A DNA stretch of 64,000 nt from Metabacillus sp. B2-18 (GCF_021117275.1 NZ_CP088245.1:2889501-2953500), one strand, 5' to 3'. Shown: positions 42,350 to 52,916, numbered from the stretch's first letter. Notes: generated by a model not told the origin, from the sequence alone. Program-made: numbers and translations.

Positions 42350-43029
42350 AATAAAAAAACGTTTACTAAGAAAATACCGGTTAATAAACTAAGCCAATGA
42401 TAAAAACGATTTCCCTTCTCATTTGATGTAAGAAATAATTCAACAATCGAAATATATAACATTGTACTAATAGCTACACCTAATAAGGACCCTAAAATCA
42501 TGTCATTTTCTATCATCATGAAATTTCCAAGTAATACAAATCCATAAAGACTAAATGTAAGATAAAGAAATGCAGAGACTAAATGATGAGGTTTAAGCTT
42601 TAATGCGATTGCTAGCATCATTAATGCCATCCCCTCAGGTAAGTGATGTAAAATAATGAGATGATAAAGATGTCCTTCGTGATCAACATGGTTCCCTAAA
42701 GCAAATCCAGAAGGTGCATTATGTAATGTAATGGCAATAAGAAGCAGTAAAAATGTGGACTTTGATTCACCTTTTGATGAACGGTGTACATACTGATCAA
42801 TTACCACCATACAGAGAAGACCGACTCCTATTCCCATAATAATAGATATTGGTTGGTAATGTAAAAAACTATGTGGAATAAACTCAAGACATAGAATCCC
42901 CACTATCATACCGGCACTAAGAGAAAACAAGTAGTCGATCTTCCAATTTACTATTTTACTTATGATAAATGATAACACCCCACCTGTTATCAATGATAAA
43001 AACACATAAAGGCAAAATATAAAACCCAC
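42340..43029 (-). CDS. ZIP-family metal transporter
   Basis: 229 residues, about eight helices. The metal-binding helix IV carries HNAPSGFALG and helix V HHLPEGMALMM, the ZIP HN-x-P/HHxPEG signature; the HVDHEGHLYHL loop between them is His-rich. GTG start with GGAGGG upstream. ZIP proteins import or exchange divalent metals. It is upstream of the CzrA/CadA pair but has its own terminator, so it is probably controlled separately. Confidence 0.88.
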   Translation of the reverse strand: MGFIFCLYVFLSLITGGVLSFIISKIVNWKIDYLFSLSAGMIVGILCLEFIPHSFLHYQPISIIMGIGVGLLCMVVIDQYVHRSSKGESKSTFLLLLIAITLHNAPSGFALGNHVDHEGHLYHLIILHHLPEGMALMMLAIALKLKPHHLVSAFLYLTFSLYGFVLLGNFMMIENDMILGSLLGVAISTMLYISIVELFLTSNEKGNRFYHWLSLLTGIFLVNVFLLIG

Positions 43030-43108
43030 TCTATTCCCTCCATTACGTTACAGATAAAGCAATTACTTTAAGTTATGAATAGCTTTTCCTGTTTAGTACA
43101 AGAGCGGG

Positions 43109-45346
43109 TTAAGAGATGATTTGTGAAAGAAAGTAATCAATAACACTTTCAGAATGTAAACGTACTCCAACATATGGAGGTCTCACATAGTTGTTCATCT
43201 CATATGGCATACCTAGCCACAAATATTTTTTATCTATTATCATGAAAGGAAATGAAACAGATTTGGCTTTAAGCTGCTCTCCTTTCAAGTTATTCATTTT
43301 ATCAGGAGAGATTGTTGTTAAACGAACATTGGCTTTTCGACTATTTAATATGTTATTCCACTCTTCGGATAACTCTTTGGTAGGAAGTCCAACAATTATT
43401 GAAGAAGTGGCCTTTTTCACATCCTTTATAATGGGTTCAAGTTTTTTTGCATGAATCCATATTAATTTTGAATGCTGATTTTTAATCCAGGTCCCTATTT
43501 GCTGTTGTCCTACTTTTTGATTTTTGCTTACCTGATGATCTACAAGCTGACGAATTGTTTTTCCACGAAAAACCTTTGATTGTAGAAATTGCTGATCAGC
43601 CAGATGAACGAACTTTCCTCTAGTTCTTGTCATTGCAACATTAATTAGTCGTTCACTATCCTTACCAATTAAAAGCATTCCAGGTCGTTCCTGCGGATAA
43701 CTGTCGACGGTATCAAATATCATAACATCTCTTTCACTTCCTTGAAATCTGTGAACTGTTGCAGAAATAATATCCGACTCTATTCGTTCCACTGAATATA
43801 CATCATTTAGCAACATGTCCATTAAAGCTGCCTGGGCACGGTACGGTGTAACATATCCAATTGACCTTGCGCCTGCTAAGAATGACTCATGGATTACTTG
43901 AAATGATAAAAGTAAATGCCAAAGGTTATATCGTGAATTTGATGTTTTTTCACGCATAGTGTACATTCCACTAAAACTACTATCCAACAATATGGAGGAA
44001 CGATTTGAAAATGGTTCTCTTTCTACTATTGAATTTCTAGCCGATTTCACACTTTCGTGATCACCAACAAGATCATGATAAATGTACTTGTTGGTGAATG
44101 AAGAAATGTCCGGATGCATTCTTCTTTGTTCTTTTAAAAGAAAAAGATGAGGATGTAATGTACTACTTGGATCATTAAGCCAATCAACTACACCTGCTTT
44201 ATGAAAAATATCGTTCCTTAGCCATTCATCAACAAGAGCATGTTTTGCAGAAGCGATTGGAGGGAGCTGTTTAAAATCTCCACAAATAATGACTCTGCGA
44301 CCTAGAGTTGCCGCAAAAGCAATTTGAGGAATATAGGCCATACTTGCTTCATCAATTATGACAAGATCATAGTCTTTTTCATAAATACTCGGATCGTTCG
44401 CAGCCTTTGATAATGTTGTTCCTACAATATTGGCATCCTTAACAAGCTCAATTTCCTTTTGTCTTATTTTTTCTAAGACTGTCGCTAATTTACGTTCAAT
44501 TTCAAGCAATTGTTCAGAATCTCTTTGACTATAGGATTGTGAAAGAGTTTGTTTCATTCCTCTTCTATGTTCATGCAAATCATTTCTTTGTTTTGCTAAT
44601 TCAGGGTGCCTTTTATGAATCAGCTCCAATGTTGTTAGGTTATCGTTTGAAGTAATCGATGTTTGCGATCCATAACGAAGCAAATCACCTTCTCGAAAAT
44701 GGCCCTTTTTATTAATAAAACGAGAAATTTCCATCATAAGCACATCAACTGCTTGATTACTTTGAGACAGAACTAATACTCGATCGCCTTTTACATATTT
44801 ATTTCCTGCTGCCCTGCTCAATGTATAGGTTTTTCCTGTACCAGGGGGCCCCCAAACAAATGTAACAGGATTATATTTGCTCCGTAAAACAAGTTCATGA
44901 ACAGCTGATTTTATTTTTTCGGTAGGGTGCTTAGGATCATTAGATGGATTCATCAATCTTTTCATTCGTGCTTTCTTCCGCTTACTTTCTTTTATTTCAT
45001 CAAATCTTTCATGTAGTTGATCTAACAACTCCCATGGATCATGAAGTAAAAAGAGCTCGGAAGGTTCATGTCCAAGGGATTCCTCCAAGGATATGATTAC
45101 ACTTTTCCCCTCTGATGAAAGAATTTTACCGTTCACTGTTCTTTTTCCAAATTCGACTTTAATTGAAGAGCCTATTGGTACTCGAATGGGTACAGTGGTT
45201 TCAAAAAAATAAGTAAATGATCCCTCGTTTGACATCAGTTGACCATCTTTTAATGCGTATCTCGTACTTCCATATTTCTTTAGATGCATGATTTCCACAC
45301 GGATTGCCTTTTGCCATGTTTTTATATAATAATTGGTAGATTTCAT
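43109..45346 (-). CDS. Superfamily 1 DNA/RNA helicase (AAA_11/AAA_12, UPF1/Dna2-like)
   Basis: 745 residues. A leading beta domain (about 1-115) is followed by the helicase core: Walker A GPPGTGKTYTLSRA, Ia SQSNQAVDVL, Walker B VIIDEASMAYIPQ, III GDFKQLPP, the RRMHP motif, V TVHRFQGSERDV and VI NVAMTRTRGKF. The last 130 residues form a PLD-like or extra domain without clear catalytic residues. Role unknown: possible DNA repair or RNA remodelling. It is monocistronic. Confidence 0.88.
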   Translation of the reverse strand: MKSTNYYIKTWQKAIRVEIMHLKKYGSTRYALKDGQLMSNEGSFTYFFETTVPIRVPIGSSIKVEFGKRTVNGKILSSEGKSVIISLEESLGHEPSELFLLHDPWELLDQLHERFDEIKESKRKKARMKRLMNPSNDPKHPTEKIKSAVHELVLRSKYNPVTFVWGPPGTGKTYTLSRAAGNKYVKGDRVLVLSQSNQAVDVLMMEISRFINKKGHFREGDLLRYGSQTSITSNDNLTTLELIHKRHPELAKQRNDLHEHRRGMKQTLSQSYSQRDSEQLLEIERKLATVLEKIRQKEIELVKDANIVGTTLSKAANDPSIYEKDYDLVIIDEASMAYIPQIAFAATLGRRVIICGDFKQLPPIASAKHALVDEWLRNDIFHKAGVVDWLNDPSSTLHPHLFLLKEQRRMHPDISSFTNKYIYHDLVGDHESVKSARNSIVEREPFSNRSSILLDSSFSGMYTMREKTSNSRYNLWHLLLSFQVIHESFLAGARSIGYVTPYRAQAALMDMLLNDVYSVERIESDIISATVHRFQGSERDVMIFDTVDSYPQERPGMLLIGKDSERLINVAMTRTRGKFVHLADQQFLQSKVFRGKTIRQLVDHQVSKNQKVGQQQIGTWIKNQHSKLIWIHAKKLEPIIKDVKKATSSIIVGLPTKELSEEWNNILNSRKANVRLTTISPDKMNNLKGEQLKAKSVSFPFMIIDKKYLWLGMPYEMNNYVRPPYVGVRLHSESVIDYFLSQIIS

Positions 45347-45436
45347 GTTTATAACGTCCTTATCGTTTTTCTGACAGTTTTCACCGAAACAAACTATACC
45401 ATGATGGAGTTTGAAAAGCGAATATCTTTAAAATAA

Positions 45437-45460
45437 AAAAAGGACCAAAATTGGCCCCTT
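45437..45460 (-). terminator. Intrinsic terminator after rhodanese-like gene
   Basis: Imperfect AAGGGGCCA / TGGTCCTT stem followed on the minus strand by TTTTTTT. Confidence 0.65.
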
Positions 45461-45476
45461 AAACACGAGTCTTATC

Positions 45477-45842
45477 TTATACCAACATATCCTTTGAATG
45501 GTTGGTACATGTGCATTCAGTTAAGCTGTAACCTGTAACTTGAAATCCATTTTTTTGTAAGAAGCGAACACCCATGTTCTTTTCAAGTTGGTTTCCAGCA
45601 ATAAGATGTACTCTTTTATTAGGAATTTCATGGAAATATCTTCTTAAATATGCAATAGGTATAACAATTGAATCGAAGTTTTTCATCGTTGATAAATTAT
45701 TATAATCTCTTACATCCACTACTTGACTAGATTGATCATGATGATCTATATCTACACAAGGTACATTCTTAATAGAAATTGACCTTTTAAAAAAACTTCC
45801 GATTAACACGATAAAAATAATACCAGCTATGAGATAAAGCAT
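45477..45842 (-). CDS. Membrane-anchored rhodanese-like protein without catalytic Cys
   Basis: 121 residues. One N-terminal helix (MLYLIAGIIFIVLIGSFF) and a rhodanese-like domain with VVDVRDYNN and the AYLRRYFHEIP segment. Where active rhodaneses have CxxGxRS, this reads LIAGNQLEKNMG, so the loop Cys is missing; the C-terminal CTCTNHS has two. GGGGAAGGGAG lies before the ATG. Probably a non-catalytic or metal/redox-binding domain facing one side of the membrane. Confidence 0.75.
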   Translation of the reverse strand: MLYLIAGIIFIVLIGSFFKRSISIKNVPCVDIDHHDQSSQVVDVRDYNNLSTMKNFDSIVIPIAYLRRYFHEIPNKRVHLIAGNQLEKNMGVRFLQKNGFQVTGYSLTECTCTNHSKDMLV

Positions 45843-45988
45843 CTCCCTTCCCCCTCTAAGAAGTAAATGACAATGTTATTAACTTATATTAATATAGATG
45901 CTTTTAGATGGTTTTATCAAGTAATTGGATTTGAAATTTGATCATTTTTTTGCTAACTAGCTGTCGCTAACTGTTGCATGCATTCGCC

Positions 45989-46777
45989 TTACTTGTTAAG
46001 TTGATCTAAAATTGGATACAGCTCTTCAAGATGAGTGATTTCAAAGTCTGGTTGTACTTCGTTTCGTTCTTTGTTATGACGGTTAATCCAAACAGATTTC
46101 ATTCCAACTCTTGATGCACCTAAAATATCTGTCATAAGATTATCTCCTACCATTATTGCGTCATCTTTTGAAAGATTCATCTTTTCTAATGCATGTTCAA
46201 AAATAGTTGGATCAGGTTTGCCTCTTCCAAAGGCACCGGAAATAATAATTTGCTCAAAGTAAGGAACTAGCTCTGGAGTAATTTCTAATTTAGTATTTTG
46301 TAAGTCTGGAGAACCGTTTGTTAACAAAAGAAGACGATAAGATTCCTTTAACTTGTCCAACACTTGAAAAGACTCATCGTAAACAAAAGGTTTTTTTCTT
46401 CTTTGTGCTGGAAATTCTTCAGCTAGCGTTGCTCCATAGTCAGGATCATCAATCCCACAAGCTTTTAAGCCTCTTGTCCATGCTTCTTTCCGATATGTGG
46501 GAACGATTTCTTTCATCTTTCGAAAATTCTCTTCATCGTCTAAAAAGTTACCCCAAAGACCCTCAAACGGATTGATCCCGATCATTTGCGTAAAATCATA
46601 TGTTTCGTATGAGGAGTAAAGCTCCCTCGCTTCGTTTCGGACAGCTTCTTCAAGCTTTTCAGAATGTATTCCATATTTTTGTTCGGCTAATTGACATGTC
46701 GCAACAAATGCTTCCTTTACACTTTTTTGATCCCATAATAACGTATCATCTAAATCAAAGAAAATAGCTTTAATCAT
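45989..46777 (-). CDS. HAD-superfamily hydrolase (YsaA-like phosphatase)
   Basis: 262 residues. HAD motif [10 protein letters not shown], motif [10 protein letters not shown], the Lys in [14 protein letters not shown] and motif [15 protein letters not shown]. subtilis YsaA is the closest from memory; a small-molecule phosphatase. Cap domain residues 20-130. GGGGGAC precedes the ATG. No operon partner. Confidence 0.85.
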   Translation of the reverse strand: MIKAIFFDLDDTLLWDQKSVKEAFVATCQLAEQKYGIHSEKLEEAVRNEARELYSSYETYDFTQMIGINPFEGLWGNFLDDEENFRKMKEIVPTYRKEAWTRGLKACGIDDPDYGATLAEEFPAQRRKKPFVYDESFQVLDKLKESYRLLLLTNGSPDLQNTKLEITPELVPYFEQIIISGAFGRGKPDPTIFEHALEKMNLSKDDAIMVGDNLMTDILGASRVGMKSVWINRHNKERNEVQPDFEITHLEELYPILDQLNK

Positions 46778-46906
46778 AATGTCCCCCTAGAATCTATGTA
46801 TTTTCATATTTAAAAACTCTTACTATTCAAACAATAGCTTACAGAGATTTAATTAATATGTAAATAGTACCTGAGAAAATCCTTTTATGAAATATTCAAA
46901 ACAGCA

Positions 46907-46936
46907 AAAAAACCGCTCTCACTAGTGAGCAGTTTT
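46907..46936 (-). terminator. Terminator after purine operon
   Basis: AAACTGCTCAC / AGAGCGGTTT stem with a T-run on the minus strand, past the uraD-like stop. Confidence 0.75.
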
Positions 46937-46952
46937 TCAGTTACAATTAAAT

Positions 46953-47474
46953 TTATACGGATTGTTTCTTCATTTCATCTCGATCTTCATTAGAAATAAT
47001 TTCCCTTAAAATATAAAAATAAATGCGGAACATTTCTTCAATTGCTGCTTCTATTTCTTCATTTTCACTGTTTTTTAATCTCTTTTTTAATGCATCATAA
47101 ACAGATTGTTTATTGTGTCCACGCATTGCGATAATAAAGGGAAAACCGAATTTCTTTATATATTTATTATGATAAGCGATGAATTTTTTATATTCTCTAG
47201 ATGTTAAAGATTTAAATCCCGATTGCTTGCTTACATGATTGTAAGGGTTTTGACCTAGAATTGTTTCAATAAAATCCGGAAGAGTTTGAAGTAGTGCAAC
47301 TCTTTCTTCAATTGTATATTTTTTTACACGTTTTTTCATTGCATGATGAAGAAATTGATAAGAGGGAAAAGGTCTTAATTCGGATACCTGTTCGGCAATT
47401 GAATGCTCAAAAATCCAACGAAAAGTTGAAACAAATTCCTCACGTGTAAGCACATTCGCATCATGAATTGTCAT
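46953..47474 (-). CDS. uraD: OHCU decarboxylase (uric-acid pathway), UraD-like
   Basis: 173 residues, a stand-alone OHCU decarboxylase domain. B. subtilis carries it fused in PucL; here no uricase follows. The motifs FPSYQFLHHAMKKRV (catalytic His) and KKFGFPFIIAMRGH are clear. It converts 2-oxo-4-hydroxy-4-carboxy-5-ureidoimidazoline to (S)-allantoin. The ATG at 47474 has GGAGAG upstream. It is the last gene of the purine operon. Confidence 0.9.
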   Translation of the reverse strand: MTIHDANVLTREEFVSTFRWIFEHSIAEQVSELRPFPSYQFLHHAMKKRVKKYTIEERVALLQTLPDFIETILGQNPYNHVSKQSGFKSLTSREYKKFIAYHNKYIKKFGFPFIIAMRGHNKQSVYDALKKRLKNSENEEIEAAIEEMFRIYFYILREIISNEDRDEMKKQSV

Positions 47475-47508
47475 CACTGGATATCACTCTCCATTAAAGA
47501 TTTTTATC

Positions 47509-48012
47509 TTACTGAATTTCTTCTTTTTTGTTTACCATCTCTCTGTAACGTTGAACAGCTCTAATGATTCCTGTGTAACCAGTACACCGACAAAGGTTGC
47601 CTGATAAATGTTCAAAAACATCCTCATCTGTTGGCTGTTGATTTTGCTCTAACAAATCCTTTAGCGCTATAATCATTCCTGGAGTACAATATCCACATTG
47701 AAGTCCACCTTCTTCAAGAAATGCCTGCTGAATTGGATGAAGTGATTGATGTGATACATGTTCAATTGTTTCTATTGTTGAAAGATGTATCTGATAGGCC
47801 ATGACTAAGCAAGAATTTACAACTTTTCCATTCAGTAATACGGAGCATGCTCCGCACCTTCCGATTTCACAAGATATTTTGGTGCCTGTTAATTGTAAAT
47901 CTGTTCTTAAAATATCGACTAACCGATAAGTTGGCGGTACGGTTAAATGATACGGTTGACCATTTAATTCAAAAGATAGATCTATTTTATTTTCCACTTT
48001 TGCCTTTTTCAT
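47509..48012 (-). CDS. pucE: Xanthine dehydrogenase iron-sulfur subunit (PucE)
   Basis: 167 residues with two [2Fe-2S] clusters. The plant-type cluster is C-x4-C-x2-C (CEIGRCGAC) with a fourth Cys at NSCLVM; the second is CGYCTPGM...CRCTGY. AGGAGG precedes the ATG. It carries electrons between the Mo and FAD subunits of xanthine dehydrogenase. It lies 15 bases downstream of pucD. Confidence 0.94.
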   Translation of the reverse strand: MKKAKVENKIDLSFELNGQPYHLTVPPTYRLVDILRTDLQLTGTKISCEIGRCGACSVLLNGKVVNSCLVMAYQIHLSTIETIEHVSHQSLHPIQQAFLEEGGLQCGYCTPGMIIALKDLLEQNQQPTDEDVFEHLSGNLCRCTGYTGIIRAVQRYREMVNKKEEIQ

Positions 48013-48026
48013 TGACGCACCTCCTA

Positions 48027-50293
48027 CTACTTTTCGACAAAGGTTTTAATCGTTAATGCATTTAAAACTTCCTCAGAAGAAACTGGGAGATTCTTCACCC
48101 ATAATCCACATGCATCATGAATAGCAGCAGTTACAGCAGGTGCAATTGCAACAGTACCAATTTCACCAACACCTCTTGGGCCAAATACATCTCCCTCCAT
48201 TAAAGACTCGTCAACAAACACCTTCATTTCTTTTGGAATATCTTTAATGGTTGGAATGAGATACGAATCAAGATTTTGTGTATGATAGCGGCCATTTTCC
48301 ATCACTGAATCTTCATTTATTGTAAAACCAAGACCCATAACTGCCCCGCCTTCAATCTGTCCTAAATAACCTAGTGGATTCACTACTGGCCCTGCAGCCA
48401 CACAATGGTCCATTTTTGTTACCTTTACCCTACCTGTCAGTTGGTCGATTTCCACCTCAGCTGCAACTGCGGCAAAGGAGTATAAATAATGTCCCCCTAT
48501 TACTGCATCTGGGGTGGTTGGAAAATGAAATTGCGTATGAAAAATGGGAAGTTTATCAGATAAATAGTTTGCTAAATCGTAATAACTGATAATAAGTTGA
48601 TCAATTTTTCCTTTCCGCCAAATTCCTTTTCCCCCTAAATACAGAAGATCACGCGTCGTATCTGTGTAAGAGGCTGCCTCATCTAATATTTTATTTAAAA
48701 ACGGTTCTTTTAGCTTTTGGATGCCATTCCAAATCATATTTGTTGAACGAGATGCTGTTGAGGAACCTGAAGAAGGAACGAGATCTGTGTCACCTATCAC
48801 AATCTTTAAATCTTCTTTTCTACACCCTAAAGCTTCCATCATCATAATTTCGATTGAAGCCAATAATCCTTGGCCAAATTCTTCAAATCCGAAAGCAATT
48901 TCAATTTTCCCATCCTTGGTTAAAGAAATGCGAGAACCTGAAGGATCAGGTCGACCAAAGCCAAGACCCCCTCCATGCATAGTGATTGCCACGCCTCTAC
49001 CTTTCACATTTAGAGGCTCTGTTTTTAAAGGCTGCGTTAATATTGGAGATTTTTTAATCATATTTAAAACACTTCTGGCTCCATCATTCTTTATATTCGT
49101 TGTCCTAGCGGCCCGGGATCATCTGCTTTTCTAAGATTTTGTTCTCTAAATACTAATGGATCAATTTGTAACAACTCAGCTAGTCTATCGATTTGTGACT
49201 CTAATGCAAAGGTAACTTGGTTCCCTCCGAATCCACGATATTCACCTGAAACTCCATTATTTGTAAACACAGAGATCCCTTCAATATCAACATATGGAAT
49301 GATATAAGGACCGGTTGAATGCTCAACTGCGAAGTCTAAAACAGCTGGTCCAAGTGTTGCATATGCCCCTGTGTCTGCAACAATTCGAACAATGTGTCCT
49401 ACTAGTTTTCCTTCTTCGTTCGCCCCTGTTGTCATGGTCATCTTCATAGGATGTCGTTTAATACCCGCTCTTACTGATTCCGTTCTCTTATTATGGAGCT
49501 TTACAGGTTTTTTTGTTTTAATAGCTAACAAAGCCGCATATGGTTGGATATTTAACTCATCTTTCCCACCGAATGAACCACCAATTGGACTTGATATCAC
49601 TCGGATAGAACTTTCAGGTATAGATAAGATTCTAGCTAGCTGCATCCGGTCCTTAAAACCGTGTTGTGTTGCTGCATAAACCGTTAATTTACCATCATTC
49701 TCTGGAACAACAACTCCTCCCTCTGTTTCCATATATGCATGCATTTGTCTTGGTGTTTCATAGGTTTCCTCAACAATGTAAGGACATTTTTTGAGTTCAT
49801 CTAAAACATATTCACTGTTCTTGTACCCTGCACGATGTAAGATATTTCCAGAAGGGTGTAATTTCATTTGTGAACTTAAAGCTTTGTCAGGACTATCAAT
49901 TACCTCAAGTGGTTCATATTCAACAAGAATGAGTGAAAGTGCCTTTATAGCAATTTCCTCATTAACCGCTGCAACTGCAGCAACTGCATCACCTACGTAG
50001 CGGACAGTGTCTTCGCACAAAACTGGCTGATCAGGAAATATTAATCCAAAACGGTTCATCCCTGGAACATCTTTATATGTGATGATCGCTTCAACTCCCT
50101 CAAGTTGTTCTGCTTCAGTTGTGTTAATGGAGTGAATTTTTGCATGTGGAAATGAACTTCTTAACACTTTCCCAATTAACATATTTGGGAAGCAATAATC
50201 AGTTAAATATTTTAGCGAGCCTGTTACTTTATCATGGCCATCAGGACGGATTCTCCACTTACATTTGTACTCGTTTTTATTTAACTCCTTCAT
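48027..50293 (-). pseudogene. pucD: Xanthine dehydrogenase molybdopterin subunit PucD, split by a frameshift
   Basis: Two reading frames: 49091-50293 (400 residues, N-terminal, with PIGGSFGGKDE and GEYRGFGGNQVTF) and 48027-49061 (344 residues, C-terminal, with GFEEFGQGLLASIE and GPRGVGEIGTVAIAPA). The first ends PLGQRI-stop. The second frame continues without a gap as NDGARSVLNMIKK, so one base lost (or two gained) near 49093-49102 splits one gene of about 755 codons, close to the B. subtilis PucD length. The second frame has no ribosome site. It is either inactive, rescued by frameshifting, or a sequencing error. Confidence 0.88.
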
Positions 50294-50296
50294 CCC

Positions 50297-51172
50297 TTAT
50301 TCCTCCCTTAGGATGGTTTCTAATTTTTCTGAAAGAATGTTTGCTGTAACCTTCTTCCGATACGACTCTGTTACAAAGGCATCCGAATATGAGTGAAATT
50401 CTTCTAAAATTGTTTTGTATATGATTTCTCTTGTTATGTGAGATCCACTGCCGGTTAAGAGCTGTTCAAGTTTTTGGAATCTAATAGGAAAATGTGTTCC
50501 TCCTCCGACAGCTATGCGAACAAATGAAAATTCATTATGATCACACTTGCTAAAACAACAACTTACCGTTACTAAAGATGCTGTAAAGGCTTCTCTTCTT
50601 CCAACCTTTCGATAAAAGCTTTTTGTTTTATTAGCTTGAAGAGGAATTAAAATTTCAAGAAGCAAAAAAGGGTATGATTCTTTTTCTTTTAACCAGGTTG
50701 CTAAATCAATCATATATATCTGGTCTTTTAGCACTATTTTCACCTTTGCATCTAACACAAGAAGGGCTGGAATGCTGTCACCAATTCCACTTGCTACATT
50801 TCCTCCTATTGTTGCACGATTCCGAACAGCAGGTGCAGCTATGTTTCTACAAGCTTCAGTTAATAATGGACAGTGTTCTACTATCTCAGGATGCTTGATA
50901 CACTCTGCAATCGTGGTAAGTGCACCGATTGCTAAAATATTCTCGTCATTTATTTTTTCATATCTAACTTTTTTTAATTGTTCAATACAGGAAAGATTAA
51001 TTAGTCTTGAAGGAAAGGGAACACCTGATTCCCACTGAATTTGATGAAGCGTCCCCCCAGCTACGTACTCACCTTCAAAAAGTACTTTCAGTTTTATAGC
51101 ATCTTCAACTGATATTGGATGTTCAACGACGATTTCTGATTTCAATGGAGTTGAGTGTTGTTCTACATTCAT
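50297..51172 (-). CDS. pucC: Xanthine dehydrogenase FAD-binding subunit (PucC)
   Basis: 291 residues from the ATG at 51172 (AGGTGATGG upstream). CO-dehydrogenase flavoprotein-like FAD domain with GEYVAGGTLHQIQW, the ATIGGNVASGIGDSIPALLVLDAKV loop and a C-terminal FRIAVGG-like strand. It moves electrons from the Fe-S subunit to NAD. It starts 87 bases after pucB and stops three bases before pucD. Confidence 0.92.
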   Translation of the reverse strand: MNVEQHSTPLKSEIVVEHPISVEDAIKLKVLFEGEYVAGGTLHQIQWESGVPFPSRLINLSCIEQLKKVRYEKINDENILAIGALTTIAECIKHPEIVEHCPLLTEACRNIAAPAVRNRATIGGNVASGIGDSIPALLVLDAKVKIVLKDQIYMIDLATWLKEKESYPFLLLEILIPLQANKTKSFYRKVGRREAFTASLVTVSCCFSKCDHNEFSFVRIAVGGGTHFPIRFQKLEQLLTGSGSHITREIIYKTILEEFHSYSDAFVTESYRKKVTANILSEKLETILREE

Positions 51173-51277
51173 TCCATCACCTAATTTCATTAAAAATTTT
51201 TGTGAACAAAACAGATGAGAATAGCAAACGGAGGTAAAGTAGTTTGAGGTTGATTTAAAACCTAGTGCTTTCTTTGA

Positions 51278-51901
51278 TTAGCTAAGTTGGGGACTTACTA
51301 TTTGTTTATATGTCTCATACTGTTCAAGTGTATCAATATCTATTAATTGGTTATAATCTATATTTATTTTTAAACCTCTTAACATTCCCGTTTTCAGAAA
51401 GCTTCTTGCCCCTTGATCACCGTTTATTTTTAATAAAGAATCAAATCCATTCTTTTGAAATAAGATTGGTGGTTTTATGGAAACCCCATCGAAAGAGGCG
51501 ATAAAATCATGTTCATTTGATGTTCGACTTATTAATTTGTCTATCAATTGTGAAGTAATAAACGGTTGGTCCGCTAAAAAAATGATAACGGCATCTGCTC
51601 CTACTTGCTTTGCTCTTTGAATACCTGTTCGAAGTGAATATGATTGACCGAGATGTGCTTGCAAGCTGATAATTTGTTCCCAATGAATAGAATTAGTAAG
51701 ATAGGGTTCAATCGTTCGAAGCCAGGTTGGTTGAAAGTCTTTTGTGACAATAACTAAATGATTAAGCTTTGATTTAACAATTTCCTTTAATGCCATCGTT
51801 CCAAGGGGACCTCCCGCTAAAGGCAATGATAATTTACAAGTACCCATACGTGAGCTGTGACCTGCTGCCAAGTAAATGCCCACGATGTTTTCGTTATACA
51901 T
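51278..51901 (-). CDS. pucB: MobA-like nucleotidyltransferase (PucB), Mo cofactor maturation
   Basis: 207 residues. Nucleotidyltransferase with LAAGHSSRMGTCKLSLPLAGGPL, the metal motif FLADQPF and the C-terminal ID-x-DTLEQY. PucB-type proteins convert the Mo cofactor to its cytosine dinucleotide form or insert it in xanthine dehydrogenase. It overlaps the end of pucA by eight bases. Confidence 0.9.
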   Translation of the reverse strand: MYNENIVGIYLAAGHSSRMGTCKLSLPLAGGPLGTMALKEIVKSKLNHLVIVTKDFQPTWLRTIEPYLTNSIHWEQIISLQAHLGQSYSLRTGIQRAKQVGADAVIIFLADQPFITSQLIDKLISRTSNEHDFIASFDGVSIKPPILFQKNGFDSLLKINGDQGARSFLKTGMLRGLKINIDYNQLIDIDTLEQYETYKQIVSPQLS

Positions 51902-52898
51902 TTACACACCTCCTTGTTTTCTGTTTTATTAATTCAGCAACAATGCTAACAGCAATTTCATGTGGTCCTTCAGCCCCTATTGATAAACCAGCAGGTGAAT
52001 GTACCCAATCTTGAACCTTTTTTCCTTGTAGCAACCTTTGCGCTCGATCTTTCGAGCCTAAAATTCCTAAGTATGATAGTTGTTTTTTTAGTAAGTCCTT
52101 CACTAACTCGAGATCTTTTTGAAAGTGATGTGTCATTAACACAATTGAGTCTAAGGTTGTAAACGTATAGCTAGACAAAAATTCTTCAGGAGATAAAACA
52201 ACGGTTTCGGTTGCTTGAGGAAAATAATCTTTGTGACAATAGGCTGGTCTCCAATCTGCAACAATGACTCCATAGCCTGATTGTTGAGCAAGTTGTGCAA
52301 GAGGTCTAGCATCAGCTCCTGCTCCATAGATAAATAGTCTAGGTCTTGCTTGAATTTCTTGTTTAAAATGGAGATAGTCATCCTCCATTCTCATTGTTTT
52401 TGAATGCCATTTCTCTTTTTTTGGAAAAACTCCTTTCCATTGTCCAAAATACTCAGCATTTTCTGTATAAAAGAGATAGCCGCAAACATCACCTTCAAGA
52501 GATAGTTGTTTAATGTATGTGACGGATATACCGTGATTAACAAGCTCTCTTACTTTTTTTAAGTGCGACAACAATTGTGGGGTTATTGATTCTATTAACA
52601 CTTCTATTGTCCCGTTACATCCAACCCCCTGTCCCCAAGACAAGTCATCTTCTGCTGTTAAATCATACGTAATCAATTCAGAGCTCTTCTTATGAAAATA
52701 ATCTTTACATCTTTCTTGTAAATCTTCTTCCAAGCACCCTCCACTTAACAATCCTGTTTGAACTCCATCTTCATGAAAAAGCATAGTGGATCCAGCCTTT
52801 TTATACGAAGAGCCATCCACATTAACAATCGTTGCTAAAACCATTTCCTGTGAGGATTCTGAAATGGTGTCGAGGATTTCATAAATGTCGGTACCCAT
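51894..52898 (-). CDS. pucA: XdhC/CoxI family xanthine dehydrogenase maturation factor (PucA)
   Basis: 334 residues. N-terminal XdhC_CoxI domain with GSTMLFHEDG and LSGGCLEEDL; C-terminal Rossmann-like domain with LFIYGAGADARPLAQLAQQSGY and LGILGSKDRAQRLL. It is needed to sulfurate or load the Mo site of xanthine dehydrogenase. GAGGGAGGAG precedes the ATG. It lies 18 bases after the amidohydrolase. Confidence 0.92.
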   Translation of the reverse strand: MGTDIYEILDTISESSQEMVLATIVNVDGSSYKKAGSTMLFHEDGVQTGLLSGGCLEEDLQERCKDYFHKKSSELITYDLTAEDDLSWGQGVGCNGTIEVLIESITPQLLSHLKKVRELVNHGISVTYIKQLSLEGDVCGYLFYTENAEYFGQWKGVFPKKEKWHSKTMRMEDDYLHFKQEIQARPRLFIYGAGADARPLAQLAQQSGYGVIVADWRPAYCHKDYFPQATETVVLSPEEFLSSYTFTTLDSIVLMTHHFQKDLELVKDLLKKQLSYLGILGSKDRAQRLLQGKKVQDWVHSPAGLSIGAEGPHEIAVSIVAELIKQKTRRCVNV

Positions 52899-52916
52899 CC
52901 TGCTCCTCCCTCTCTA

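Noticed and set aside
48027..49061. C-terminal xanthine dehydrogenase frame as an independent gene
   Set aside because: Its ATG has no ribosome site and the frame extends upstream into the gap with the conserved linking sequence, so it is the second half of a split pucD.
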